Assembly: GCA_014529385.2 (NCBI GenBank)
Contig: CM043962.1
Coordinates: forward strand, 39,164,598-39,226,597
DNA from: Adiantum capillus-veneris
Taxonomy: Eukaryota > Streptophyta > Polypodiopsida > Polypodiales > Pteridaceae
Length of the DNA stretch: 62,000 bases
Reading direction: 5' to 3'
The translations under genes and the position numbers were made by a program. Below, one piece after another: positions 11,425 to 22,410 of this stretch (its first letter is position 1; the number at the start of each line of letters is the position of its first letter). A model generated the notes under the pieces. It searched no databases and had not been told where the DNA came from. It saw nothing but the letters and a program-made list of their open reading frames with translations.

Positions 11425-11592
11425 ATTATTGTTGCTAATCTCAACTACGCGCGCATTGGTTGTTGTCTGCACGCGGTTTAGCAAGAAAAGCTCTTTACAG
11501 GTCACAATATTATTGTTGCTAATCTCAATTACGCGCGCATTGGTTGTTGCCTGCACGCGGTTTAGCAAGAAAAGCTCTTTACAGGTCACAAT
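11425..11592. repeat. Tandem duplication, 84-bp unit, two copies
   Basis: Copies are 11,425-11,508 and 11,509-11,592, near-identical by eye; a C/T difference is visible at 'ctcaa(c/t)tacg'. Because 84 is a multiple of three, frames run through both copies on each strand, but the peptides resemble nothing known. Confidence 0.93.
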
Positions 11593-11631
11593 ATTGGCAA
11601 TATTGCCTGTGAGGTCGTTCCTACCAAGTAG

Positions 11632-11637
<6 letters not shown>

Positions 11638-11668
<31 letters not shown>
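11638..11668. repeat. (TC)n microsatellite
   Basis: About 31 bp of TC, 45 bp after the 84-bp tandem repeat. Confidence 0.95.
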
Positions 11669-11672
<4 letters not shown>

Positions 11673-11916
11673 CCAAGTTCCCAAGGCCAGGTTCACGCCT
11701 TCAGGTTCCTTACTAGTGGCACAGTTACAATGGATAAATCCAATGCACACAAATCACAAGAGACTACTGCATGCATTCGTTTCTCGCTCTTCTCATTCGC
11801 TTTCACCTTTGTCCACAGATGAGCATATACAATAGAGGTTGGGGAATGTGAATAGAGGTCAAAGGAAGACACGTGATGCATGATGAGGAGGTATCACTCC
11901 AAGGGATGGGATATGT

Positions 11917-12191
11917 TTGATTATGTGCATGCAAGCTTCCGTTTTCTTCTTTGCCTCCTGTTTGCTAAGGCGTCCTCTAAATTTGCTTGCCTATCTTGAT
12001 GATTGCATGTTACTGCAATGAGGGCAACCACGTTGTAGATAAGAAATGGTAGCTTGATTATGCGTATGCAAGCTTCGGTTTTCTTCTTTGCCTCCTGCTT
12101 GCTAAGGCGCCCTCCAAAATTTTATTGCCTATCTTGATGATTGCATGGTACTGCAATGAGGGCAGCCACATTGTAGATAAGAAATGGTAGC
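11917..12191. repeat. Tandem duplication, ~137-bp unit, two copies plus a third at 13.48-13.58 kb
   Basis: 'gcaagctt.cgttttcttctttgcctcctg' through 'gtagataagaaatggtagc' repeats at 11,917 and 12,054. The latter half appears again at about 13,478-13,575, there joined to a DUF946 piece. Confidence 0.88.
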
Positions 12192-12244
12192 AGGTATGTC
12201 CAGCACGAGAATCGTCATAGTTCCATTATCAATGTGGGTAGATT

Positions 12245-12530
12245 GCTTAGTTTACCTACAGGCCGGAGTTAGAAGAAGCTTGCCAACGAAATAGGATTCA
12301 AGGTTGGAAAAAACAAGATCTGGTATAGCCCTCCTGGTTTCCCATGTCAAACTGCCGGCATGAGGAGTCAAAACAACACTATCGAGAGACATCAACTCTT
12401 GGGGGACTGGAAGCTCATTCTCAAACACATCCAGAACATCTTCTCCGATAAGGCCCTCCACCAATGCCTTCAAATTTTTTGCTTCATCCACTATCGGACC
12501 TCAAGCTATCAAACCTCGAGCTATGTTTAT
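12245..12530 (-). pseudogene. Hydroxypyruvate/glyoxylate reductase exon fragment
   Basis: The frame reads as the C-terminal catalytic end of a plant D-2-hydroxyacid dehydrogenase of the HPR2/HPR3 type (NAD(P)H-dependent hydroxypyruvate or glyoxylate reductase; cytosolic or plastidial in plants). 'GPIVDEAKNLKALVEGLIG' precedes 'DVFENE', which carries the conserved acidic pair, then 'VVLTPHAGS' with the catalytic-type histidine, 'ETR', and 'NLE.YF..K.LLTP' at the end. It is broken: an in-frame TGA at 12501-12503 sits where the family has arginine in GRGP, and the N-terminal two thirds, including the nucleotide-binding GxGxxG, are absent. Its 5' edge abuts a DUF946 fragment on the same strand, so it is a captured or duplicated exon in a chimera. 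Confidence 0.88.
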
Positions 12531-13224
12531 GAGAATCCACCTGGACCCAAGGCATCGAGGACTTTTGGGTTAATTTCTCCCTTTGTCCCCTCCATCAAGG
12601 GGCAAGTGACCAATTCCCTATCCAATGAACGTTGATAAAATCCTTGCATCCACTTTCGCATTAATTGCAGCCATGCAGGCTCTTCAAGAGCATTTTTGAA
12701 TCCACGGTAGTTTGTAGGTATGGTTTCAAAATTTTGACTAGCATCCATCAAATAATGACTTTTATCTGCATCATTCCTAAGACCCACTGCATGATCGTTT
12801 AGAAGGTGAATCCCTAGATGAGGATAGCTTGCATGGCCCGATCTAGATGCATATACCACAAATTTGTTTCCATCAATGTACTCTAGATTGTTCGGATTAA
12901 CCCACAAGTTGCCACTCAGTTACGAAAAAAAAAGACCTTTGAAAGATTTCCTTTCAAGTTATCGATCCGTAAGTGACATGCTCCCAATCAAACATATGCT
13001 CCTCCATTTTGCCAAGATCCAAGTGTATAATCTCAAATTTGGCTCTTGCAGCACCCAATATATGTGAAGGCTCCAAGCATCTGTTTCGCATGAGCATACA
13101 TCTTCACAATAGGTAGATTGGCAATCCTCAAATCATCTGCAGTGCGACCACTAGGAAGATATATCCAATACTCATTGTGATCAAACCCACTTGCGGGTAA
13201 GTTTGATCCATCCCCTTTGATCAA
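12527..13224 (-). pseudogene. DUF946 / VPS62-like protein pseudogene
   Basis: Pieces run collinearly with the plant DUF946 (VPS62-like) family. 'DGSNLPASGFDHNEYWIYLP' and 'YAHAKQMLGAFT' are in 13,033-13,224. The family signature 'DWEHVT' is in another frame near 12,965-12,985. 'WVNPNNLEYIDGNKFVVYAS' with 'GHASYPH', 'GLRNDADKSHY', 'WLQLMRKW' and a final 'LGPGG' are in 12,527-12,907. At least one frameshift and stops lie between the first and second blocks (12,910-13,030). The N-terminal region is missing. The role of the family is not well defined; a vacuolar sorting link rests only on similarity to VPS62. It ends directly at the reductase fragment. A second, shorter copy is at 18.6-18.95 kb. 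Confidence 0.85.
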
Positions 13225-13375
13225 TGTTTGTGCACTCTACCCTTTTGAACAAAGCAAGGCCCCTTTACCAAAAAACCAATCTACTAATATAGGGAAATAA
13301 TGTTCTTTAGGCTGAAAGTACATTTTGATAAGAGAGTGAAGTTGTCCTAGAAATGGCAATCTAGAGAGAGCAAGC

Positions 13376-13689
13376 GTTTATCTGCATCATTCCAAAGACC
13401 CACTCCATGATTGTTTAGAAGGTGAATCCCTGGATGAGGATAGCTTGCATGGACCGATCTAGATTCATATACCTCTTGTTTACTAAGGCGCCCTTCAAAA
13501 TTTTCTTACCCATCTAAATGATTGCATGTTACTGCAACGAGGGCAGCCACATTGTAGATAAGAAATGGTAGCAAGTATGTTCAATGAGAGAATCATCATA
13601 GTTCCATTAATCAATGTGGGTAGATTGCTTAGTTTACCTTCAATTTGGAGCTAGAAGAGGCTTGCCACTCCAAGCTTTGACTTGCAAAG
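13376..13689. repeat. Rearranged partial duplicate of 12.10-12.86 kb
   Basis: 13,376-13,470 repeats 12,758-12,855 (DUF946 piece around 'GLRNDA' and 'YPHLGIH'). It is followed directly by 13,478-13,665, which repeats 12,098-12,285. In the longer copy these two blocks are separated by about 470 bp including the reductase junction, so this copy is internally deleted. Confidence 0.8.
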
Positions 13690-14632
13690 TGTTGTGAATG
13701 GGATCGTGCTAGCTAGGGTGGATGAAAGAAAACATAGTGCAAGCGTGTGCGTGTGTGTGTGCAAGCAAGATTATCACTCAAGTGAATTAGGTTCCAAGAG
13801 AAAATTATCTTGGACTCATAAACACAATCTTGAGTATTGACTTAGCTTAGCCTTGGGAAAAGTGTCCCGTTTCCCCTTTGAGAGAGAGGACTTGATAAAT
13901 GCAAAATAAATTGATTAAATCTCCTAAATTATCATTGGACCCCTTGGGTGGCCAACCAATAGGCTTCAGGCACACCATGAGGGCAACATGAGGAGGAACT
14001 TGACAAGTGTCCCTTTTGCTTTCTTTGTACCATGCATGCCTTGTGTGAGTGTGTGGGTGCTCTCTCTCATGCCCCCTCTTGTAGGGCTCGCCCCTTCCTT
14101 GTAGGGATTGAATCTTGACCTTTTGACACCTCAAGCCCCTTATCCATAGGCCCAGTTCCCACCACAAGCTTGGTCCTTAAGCACTTTAATCTTGGGTTGG
14201 GTTCTCACCTCAAGTGCAACCCTAGCATCTCAAGCATGTCAAGCACCTCAAGCATCTCAATCATCAAGCACCTCAATCATCAATCACCTCAAGCACCTTA
14301 GTCATCAAGCAGGACAAGCACCTCGAGGTGGTTCGTGTTCCTACCTCAAGCTCGACCTTAGCTTACCTAACGTCAAAGGACTTTTACACACATTATTGGA
14401 GGTCTTCAATGAAGCTAACCCTAAGGTCTTATGCTCCATTGGTTAGCCTTGCTCTTTGATAGACCAACTCTCATTTGGGCCCCTTTACCATTGGCCTCGT
14501 GTTCAGATAGATCTATAAGCACATATCTATATCTTAACCCTTGTTCCCATTTATTCTCCCACATTAAGTGATCAGTTTAATATGAGAAAATCATTTGGGT
14601 TGGTTAGATATTATATATTAGATTTTATGACA
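13690..14632 (-). repeat. 3' LTR of a minus-strand LTR element (about 943 bp)
   Basis: On the minus strand it starts TGTCATAA (14,632) and ends CACAACA (13,690), with TG...CA termini. Its first ~90 bp resemble the start of the solo LTR at 14,760 ('aaatgattttctcat', 'taaactgatca'), and its last ~165 bp match the right-hand LTR beginning at 17,792. It includes an irregular 'caagcacctcaatcat' minisatellite at about 14,215-14,330. Confidence 0.75.
14215..14330. repeat. Short minisatellite (caagcacctcaatcat-like words)
   Basis: 'aagca(c/t)ctcaa' and 'tcatcaa' words alternate about a dozen times in 115 bp, inside the LTR. Confidence 0.85.
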
Positions 14633-14759
14633 TGTGAAATGCCTCCCCGTTGTACTTCTCGATTCCCTTTTTCCCATTGTGCTAATAGAGGGGTCTTCTC
14701 TTAGGAGACTCTCCTAGCCAGTGTCTACCTCTTTACACGAGCAGGAATTCCCCTTTGGA

Positions 14760-16371
14760 TGTCATAATAATCAATATTTAATTCTCCTAAATGATTTTCT
14801 CATATTAAACTGATCATTTAATGTGGGGAAGTGCTAGGGGAGAAAAAGCTAGAATATTGGTTAAGTTAGCAGACCGGCCATAGTAGGGATCCAAAGGAGG
14901 GAAAATAGGGATCCAAAGGGGGGGCCATCTGCAAAAAGAGCCATGTGCAACAATGGGATGAAAAGACCCTAAGGTTCAGCCCATTAAGACTTCCAAAATG
15001 CTAAGGTTCCAAAATTCAAAGGTTGTGTCCAAAGGGTTAAAGCTTAGGATAAATTGGGTGGTTTGTGTACTCTCCAAAGTCAACTCACATCCCTACACAT
15101 GAGGGGGCTAGCCCTAAAGGTAGGGGGATGAGAGAGAAAGACTAAAACACTTACACACACACACAAGCTCCCATTTGAACACAAAGGGCATAAAGGACAC
15201 ATATCAGATGCCTAAGCTAGTTGCTCCCAAAGTGTGCTCAATTCCTATTGGATGACCCTTGAAGTGGACCAATGAGAATTAGGCTAGAGTAAATTTAGTC
15301 TAATTAATTTTTAAAATGCTTAATGAAAAGAAACAATGAAAATGAAGTCTCCTGGATGATTATTGGACAGCCCGTGAAGGGGTCCAATAGGAATTGAGCA
15401 GCCCAATGGGCTACTTAATTCCTATTGGCCAGAATGGGGAAAGGTCCAATGGAGATTTAATTCATTTAAATCAATTAATTTTAATTGATAAAGCTCTCTC
15501 AAAAAGGGAAAGAGAGACACATGTCAGAAGGATCTTCAATTTACCCCTATTTTCCTATTGGCTAAGCTTGGCACTGTCCAATGGGGAGCCTGCAAGAGCA
15601 AATAGCAAGAGGGCTCGCCCAAGAGAGAGAGGGGGCTGATTTTTGCAAGGCATTATCACACACACACTCACACAATCTCATGTGTGAAGAAAGAGAAGAC
15701 TATCTCTTCCCAAGCTTTAATGGAGAGCTCATCACCTACTCCAAGCTTGTGAGATAGAAGCCTACATCGACACACTCTTGGCATGTGGATGCAAATCCAA
15801 CCAAGAGCCAAGCTTCAATGCATGCTCATCTCCTCTACCATGCTAATTAATAAGCTAAGCTATGCTAATATGAGTGATTATGTGAGGAGATGTACATCTT
15901 TCTTGTAAGATACTCCTTCTTCCTCTCAATCTACTCTCATACCCTGCTAGCTCTCACCATCTTCGAAGGTGTGTGAGGTCTTGGATCTGAGACCGGGGAT
16001 GATTGATGTTGTGTTTGCTAAGTGTTTTGCTTAGTGCATGAAGCTTTCATCTTCATTGTACTAGCTAGTCTTGAAGGGACACAAAGAATTGTATTGTACA
16101 ATGTCTCTCTTGATGGGAGAAACCATAATACAAAGCCTTTTGGAGGGGGGACCGGCTCCATGCAAATCCGGTCCTCAACTGTTGTCAATAGCTTAATTTC
16201 TCTCTCTTTTGAAAGTATTTTTCATGCTATCTAACTAGGTGTTATGCTTTTTGTTGCTCTCTCCACCCAAGCACTCTTGTAATTCTCATTAGGAATCTAT
16301 TCTAATGAAATGCCCACTATGTTCATGCTAATTTCCTCTACACACAAGTTTTTAGGCCATTAAATGTTACA
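14760..16371 (+). mobile_element. Solo LTR, 1,612 bp, with perfect 5-bp target duplication
   Basis: It starts TGTCATAA and ends TGTTACA. The 5 bases TTGGA lie immediately on both sides (14,755-14,759 and 16,372-16,376), an exact target duplication with no internal coding sequence, so this is a solo LTR formed by LTR-LTR recombination. The first ~450 bp align with the gypsy 3' LTR at 58,886-59,376 ('gctagaatattggttaag', 'gggatccaaagg', 'ccctaaggttca.gccatta'), so it belongs to that family. It lies within the minus-strand LTR element between 13,690 and 17,955. Confidence 0.92.
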
Positions 16372-16434
16372 TTGGAGATGATAGAAAATTTATCAGCAAT
16401 TTATTGTGCTTGGCTGTAAAATTTTAGGGTTTAT

Positions 16435-16437
<3 letters not shown>

Positions 16438-16487
<50 letters not shown>
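16438..16487. repeat. (GA)n microsatellite
   Basis: About 50 bp of GA, 67 bp after the solo LTR's right target duplication. Confidence 0.96.
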
Positions 16488-16491
<4 letters not shown>

Positions 16492-17295
16492 ATTCCCTTT
16501 GTGAAGCCCCTCTTCACTAGAGTGAAGCTCCTCTTCACAGATAGAAACCAGCTCGACCTCTTGCTTATTGAAACTCTTGGAATGTTCCGCTTTTTTTTAT
16601 TCCTTTGAAGTTTGAGAAAAGTTTTTGAATAGATTTGGTTCTTTTACTTTCAATGCTTATTGAGCTCGTGAGAGCATTCCCTTATGGCTTAAGGTATAGC
16701 ATTAGGAGGGAATAAACCCTCAGAGCTTGAGGTGTTGCCAATGGATAGTTGGATTCGGCATGGAGCTTGAGATGGTCGGGCCAATGGCCGTGGGACAACA
16801 CCGTTATGAGGGTTTGACGCTTTAACAACGATGTCCTTTAGCCGAGCTGGGCCGCGGGGTCGTGCTCTTTTGTGGCCTTGGAGTCTTGGTACAAGGGCTG
16901 ACAAGGCGACAAGCACTAGGCATCCGCGGGAAGGGGCCCCCGTAGGGGTGGACCCAAAATGATCCTTGTAAAGGGGTTTATGGCCTTGGCAAGGTCCATG
17001 ATCGCATCGGACGGCCAATTTGGGGGCGCCGTTTGTGGTCAGAGTAGAAACGGGCAGGCGGGCAACTTGTCGAGCAAGTACGGGCAGGAGGCAACTCTCC
17101 GGGCAAGCACGAGAAGATGGTCGTGCAGCGACGGACAGGGTGCCGGGCAACGACTTTGAGCTTGTGTGAACGTCCCCCCTTTTGAGGGTTTGACCCTCTT
17201 TAAGAGAGCAGTCCCACTACGGTGAGGGCCAGTTTTGAAGGCTTTTGAGGCTTCTTGTTCTACAAAAGGATGGTGAGCCTTAAATGCTTCTTTAG

Positions 17296-17296
<1 letters not shown>

Positions 17297-17332
<36 letters not shown>
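17297..17332. repeat. (AC)n microsatellite
   Basis: About 36 bp of AC inside the LTR element. Confidence 0.95.
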
Positions 17333-17336
<4 letters not shown>

Positions 17337-17772
17337 TTTTTGAGCCTTGGATCCACAGGAAAAACTAGAGAATGAAGCTTGCTAATCGTGGAGTTTGTTC
17401 AAGGTATTTATTGATGAAGTCTAGCTCAAAATTTGTGTGGATGGGCTTGATAGAAAGCTCTCGAGAAGGGCTACGCACACACACCAATGGTGAATGCCAA
17501 TTTTGCTAAAATAAGGAGCAGATTATTGAATGAAAATGCAAGTTTCTAATGGCAAATTAATGAATTCCAATGCTAATTAAGCTTCCAATTAGCCAGTGAG
17601 TAGTGGCCCAAGAGTCTTTAGCTCAAGAACATGCTCATGCTAGCCAATGGAATATTAATTAGGAATGTGTTATGCAATAGAAGAGAAAACCTAATGGATC
17701 TGCCTAATGATGATTAATGAATGCTAATTGTACAAACATGCAAATGCATAATATCAAACCTAGCTATCATAT

Positions 17773-17789
17773 CGGTGTCTCTGATACCA
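17773..17789 (-). promoter_or_regulatory. Retrotransposon primer-binding site
   Basis: The minus strand reads TGGTATCAGAGACACCG, beginning 2 nt after the LTR end CACAACA. TGGTATCAGAG is the usual plant site complementary to initiator methionine tRNA. This fixes the element's orientation as minus and identifies the sequence to the right as its 5' LTR. Confidence 0.85.
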
Positions 17790-17791
17790 CT

Positions 17792-17955
17792 TGTTGTGAA
17801 TGGGATTGTGCTAGCTAGGGTGGATGAAGGAGAAACATAGTGCAAGCGTCTGAGTGTGTGTGTAAGCAAGATTAACACTCAAGTGAATTCGGTTCCAAGA
17901 TAGAATTAGCTTGGATTCATAAACACAATCTTGAGTATTGACTTAGCTTAGCACA
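17792..17955 (-). repeat. 5' LTR fragment of the minus-strand LTR element
   Basis: The segment matches 13,690-13,855 closely ('gtgaatgggat.gtgctagctagggtggatga', 'cacaatcttgagtattgactt'). Similarity stops near 17,955, so this LTR is truncated or replaced beyond that point. The matching TSD could not be found on this side. Confidence 0.8.
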
Positions 17956-18360
17956 TGCTCACCAGAGACAAGCATGTAGTGCAAACTAGAGTTGTCTTTA
18001 TTCATTCATGAAATGAGCTTTAAGTAGCTCTACAGCCTTGCTCCACAACATGTGGGATAATTCCACTCTTCTCTTCTTGACTCACACTTTAGGAAAAAGC
18101 TCACACTTTACACAGAGTCATGCCAGTCGAGCTGATCCCCTTCCTCATCTGCAAAATTAGGCGATGATCCCATGATCCCATGTGCACCTCTATTTTATCA
18201 TTAGAAATCTCCGGAGGAGATCCATGAGGAGGAGTATCACCAATTTCTACATCACGCGCCACTTCTACTTCTACCTCCTTGACGTGGTGCAAATTGATAT
18301 CTTTTGTAGACATATTGTTTATGCCTTAGTTTCTAATTTGTGTTGAATCACTGCAGGTAC
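17956..18360. other. Unrecognised sequence
   Basis: A 70-residue acidic frame (18,101-18,313, minus) has no recognised domain. The region lies between a truncated LTR and a compound microsatellite. Confidence 0.4.
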
Positions 18361-18367
18361 ATAATTG

Positions 18368-18369
18368 TA

Positions 18370-18441
<72 letters not shown>
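18368..18441. repeat. Compound (TC)n(AC)n microsatellite
   Basis: TC to about 18,398, then AC to 18,441. The same two-part design occurs at 1.93, 2.11 and 27.27 kb. Confidence 0.97.
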
Positions 18442-18444
<3 letters not shown>

Positions 18445-18599
18445 TTTTTCTACTCGGTAGGAACAACCTCAAAGAGACCTCTAAGATATGTCTAAATCTA
18501 TTCTTCTTCTCTTTTTCTTCTAATCAAAGATCAGTAGCTTGGGAAAGGCATTCAAATGTTGACAAAAAAATAATGAAAATGAGAACACCTTTGCGTATG

Positions 18600-18935
18600 G
18601 AATTTTGGGTGTGTAGCAATTAATACCAAAGATCCTCCATTTTGCCAAGGTCCAAGTGTATAATCTCAAATTTGGCTCTTGCATCACCCAATATCTATGA
18701 AAGCACCCAGTATTTGTGAAGGCTCCAAACATATGTTTTGCATGAGCATACACCTTTGCACTAGGTAGATTGCCAATCCTCACCTCATGCAATGCCATGA
18801 CTGGAAAGATATATCCAATACTCATCGTCATCAAAGCCACCTGTGGGTAAGTTTGATCCATCCCGTGCAATCAATGTCCGTACACTCTGTCCAAGAAGCT
18901 CTCGGGCAAGAAAATTTGGCTTTTTTTTGCGGATA
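18600..18935 (-). pseudogene. Second DUF946 / VPS62-like fragment
   Basis: 'DGSNLPTGGFDDDEYWIYL' (about 18,790-18,870) and 'IGNLPSAKVYAHAKHMFGAFTNTGC' (split over frames to about 18,690) repeat the N-terminal block of the 12.5-13.2 kb pseudogene. The flanking 'TWTLAKWR' part is shared too. The frame changes between the two blocks and nothing of the C-terminal half is present. Confidence 0.8.
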
Positions 18936-18954
18936 CAAATTGAGGGTCTCTCTC

Positions 18955-19640
18955 CATATGCAATTATTTTCACTTGCATCTTGAGGGCATGTGGCACTAC
19001 ACAAGATGTTCATAGAAAATGCCCCCTTTGTATGCCAAATGTGGTGCATGTCAGAAAGCACAAAATGTGCTTCAAGAACTTCCTGTTTTCCGGAACATAT
19101 TAGTCAGCGGCTCTTGACAAAGAAGCATTGTGGGGTTTGTGCAAAATGGTAGGCCCAACAAGATCTGGGATTGGCAAATCAAGGGCAACTCTCCAAACGC
19201 AATCACATGCAATTGCATCTTGAATGCATGTGTTACTAGGGCAAAATGTTGATCGGGAAAAAAAAAAGATTGAGACCAAGGAGCATATGCAATCATTTAC
19301 GCTTGCATCTTGAGGGGATGTGGCACTACACAAGAGGTTCATAAAAAATGCCCCATTTGTATGCCAAATGTGGTGCATGTCAAAAAGCACAAAAGGTGCT
19401 TCAAGAGCTTTCTATCCGGAACATGTTAGTCAAGGGATCTTAATAAAGAGGTCGTCTTTTGCAATGCAAACACATTGTGGGTTTTGCCCAAAAGGGCAAG
19501 GCCAACAAGTCTTGGGTTTTGCTAAGCGAGGGTAACTCTTCAAACGCAATCATCTACTATTGTATCTTGAAAGAATGTGGTAATAGGCAAAACACCAATC
19601 TGGGAAAAACAATATGAATTTGACCAAGGAGCACTAGCTC
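18955..19640. repeat. Tandem duplication, ~331-bp unit, two copies
   Basis: The order 'cttgcatcttgagg.catgtggcactacacaaga', 'gtatgccaaatgtggtgcatgtca', 'ggaacat.ttagtca', 'caaacgcaatca', 'gaccaaggagca' occurs at 18,955-19,288 and again at 19,288-19,640. Copies differ by small indels. No coding meaning is seen. Confidence 0.88.
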
Positions 19641-22350
19641 CCGAAGGTTAAGAGGACTCATAATTGTTCATGGCACATGCATGCATCATAATGGGTGTAG
19701 CAGAATGAAGAGGGTGATAAGGCAGGCTATCTGCTCTGCACTTGAGTTTGAGACATCAAAAACAAATGGAGGCCCGATTCCCATGATGCTTATTTGACAT
19801 AAAAACATCATCAGTGTCTTGCAACACCAGTCCGAAAAAGATGTTTAACATCAGAAAGTTATCTAAATCATAAAAGTTCCAGGCATGTTTGTGAGAAAAA
19901 GGGCTATGTTTGATAGTGTATGTGGTGTGTGTGCAAATTATTTTGAAAATTGGACAAATTTTCCAAGTCAAAGAAGAGTGTTAGGTTAATATTGTTGACT
20001 AGCACAATAAGAATGGTTAAGAATAACTTCTTGAAAAATCAATCACATTTTCAATGACCCATTGCAAAACATTTTTCCTTCAACAAAAACCTACCTAAGA
20101 TTTTCCCATAAATATTCTTATCTTAATTTACTTGCTCAATTCATTATATTAATTGCAACCTTTTACATATAATGGTGGCATCTAAAGTTTGTAAAATAAC
20201 ATCTATTTTTGTGTCTACTCTTAGTTAACGTCATGGGAATTGCAAGTTACTTGCCAAATATTTTTACATTTTGAGTAGATACCTCAAGGTAGTGTAAACC
20301 ACCTATCTCTCTTTCTCTAAAAATAAATAAATTAGAAGGAAAATTTTAATAGAATAGCTTTACTATATAGGATTATTTTTAAGAGTGGATATATTTACCA
20401 TGTCAAAGAAGAGTGTTATTAAAGAATGTTGACAAGCACAATAAGGATTGAGGGCTAACTTTGCCAAAAAACTTTCACATTTGCAATGAACCCATTGTAA
20501 AAACATTTGAGATAAGAGTTTTCCACAAATATTTAAATCCTAACTTATTTTCTCATGGAATCATATTGCAATCTTTTACATACTATGGTGTCATTTATAG
20601 TTTTTAACCTATCTTCTTTTTTTGTTAAGTAAAAAAAAAACATGTCTAAACTTAAGTAAATTTTTTGTATTATAAAAACATATACAATAAGAACTTACAT
20701 GGTGTCCTATTCATTGTTTCTATGTCATCTTCCATATAAATTCACTATGTCAAAGAATAGTGTTAGTAAAGATTGTTCACAAGCACAATAAGGATTGTGA
20801 GAAATAAGTTGTTGAATTACACTCTCTCACATTTGAAAAAGTTGTCTATTAAAAAATAGGTAAGAGTTTTCTATAAATATTTTGAAGTCCTAATGTACTT
20901 GCTCATGCATGTCATCTTTCATATGCATGTAGCAAAAGATGTTTAACTTAAGAAAATTCTCTACAAGATAGAAGGTCAAACCATGATTGTGAGAAAAAGG
21001 GCTATATTTGATAGTGTATGTGTTGTGTGTGCGAGAGCTATTGTTATGTATGTACTATTTAGGTAGGTAGATTCACCTCAATGCAATTTTTGAAAGTGTA
21101 TGTGACATCCGGTTCGTGACCATGACAATTCAAGAGTCGTAGGGTATCATTGTGTATGTACGATGTAGGTAGTTAGATGCATCTGGAGGTGATTTTTGAT
21201 TCTTCAAAATCTCCATGAATCCAACCGTTTGGTCCATTACCCTAAACAATTGTTGGAATTGGTTTCAAACCCACCCACACCAAAGTTAGGATAACAATTT
21301 GCTAATAAATATTCATAAGTTTATGACTCCATATGCTAGGTTTGTGTGGATAACATTGTGTACATAATAGAACATTTTCATACATCAATGTTTACTTAAT
21401 TAATTATCATCATAGGGTACAATGATGAGAGAGAGATAGAGAGAATGTTTGTTCCTTTTATGATGCGCCCACATTAATGAAGCGTGATACACATGTGCCA
21501 TGCCCTATCAAATGGAGGCACTATTGCATGTGTCGCTTATTATGCCTCTATTGTTGTTGCCACATTATTGTTGGTTGTTGGACTCTTTTGATAGTGTATG
21601 TGGTGTATGTGCGAGTTTTTTTGAAGATTGGACAAATTTGCCATGTCAAAGAAGAGTGTTAGGTTAATATTGTTGACAAGCACAATAACAATGGTTCAGA
21701 ATAACTTGCTCAAAAATCAATCACATTTTCAATGACCCCATTGCAAAACATTTTTCCTTCAAAAACCTGCCTAAGATTTTTCTACAAATATTTGAGTCTT
21801 AATTTACTTGCTCAATTCATCATATTGCTACCTTTCACATATTATGGTGGCATCTAAAGTTTTTAAACTAACATTTATTTTTGGGTCTACTCTTAGTTGA
21901 TGTCATGGGAACTGCAAGTTACTTGTCAAATACTTTTTAACTTCGAGTCAAGTTAGTGTAAATCTATCTCTATTTCTCTATAAATAAATATATAAAAACA
22001 AAAATATTAATAGAATAGCTGTACTATATAGGATTATTTTTAAGAGTGGATAAATTTACCATATCAAAGAAAAGTGTTATTAAAGATAATAAGGATTGTG
22101 AGGGCCAACTTTGCCAAAAATCATTTACATTTGCAATGAATCCATTGTAAAAAAATTTGAGATAAGAGTTTTCTACAAATATTTAAATTCTAATTATTTT
22201 CTCATGGCATCATATTCGAATATTTTACATATTATGGTTCATATATAGTTTTTAAACTATCATCTTTTTTTGTGTATACTCTTAGTTGATCTCATTGGAA
22301 TTGCAATTTCCTTGATGAATACTTTTTACACTTGAGTAAATACCCCAAGG

Positions 22351-22352
<2 letters not shown>

Positions 22353-22406
<54 letters not shown>
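22353..22406. repeat. (TC)n microsatellite
   Basis: About 54 bp of TC in the second unit of the tandem array; the equivalent place in the first unit has only a short 'ctctctttctct' remnant. Confidence 0.95.

Positions 22407-22410
<4 letters not shown>

Larger units (their letters stand above)
16372..17772 (-). mobile_element. Internal region of a minus-strand LTR element, no recognisable pol
   Basis: Lies between the primer site at 17,773-17,789 and the nested solo LTR. It includes a GC-rich part (16,690-17,250) with open frames on both strands that match no gag or pol motif. The element therefore looks non-autonomous or deleted. (GA)n at 16,438-16,487 and (AC)n at 17,297-17,332 interrupt it. 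Confidence 0.55.
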
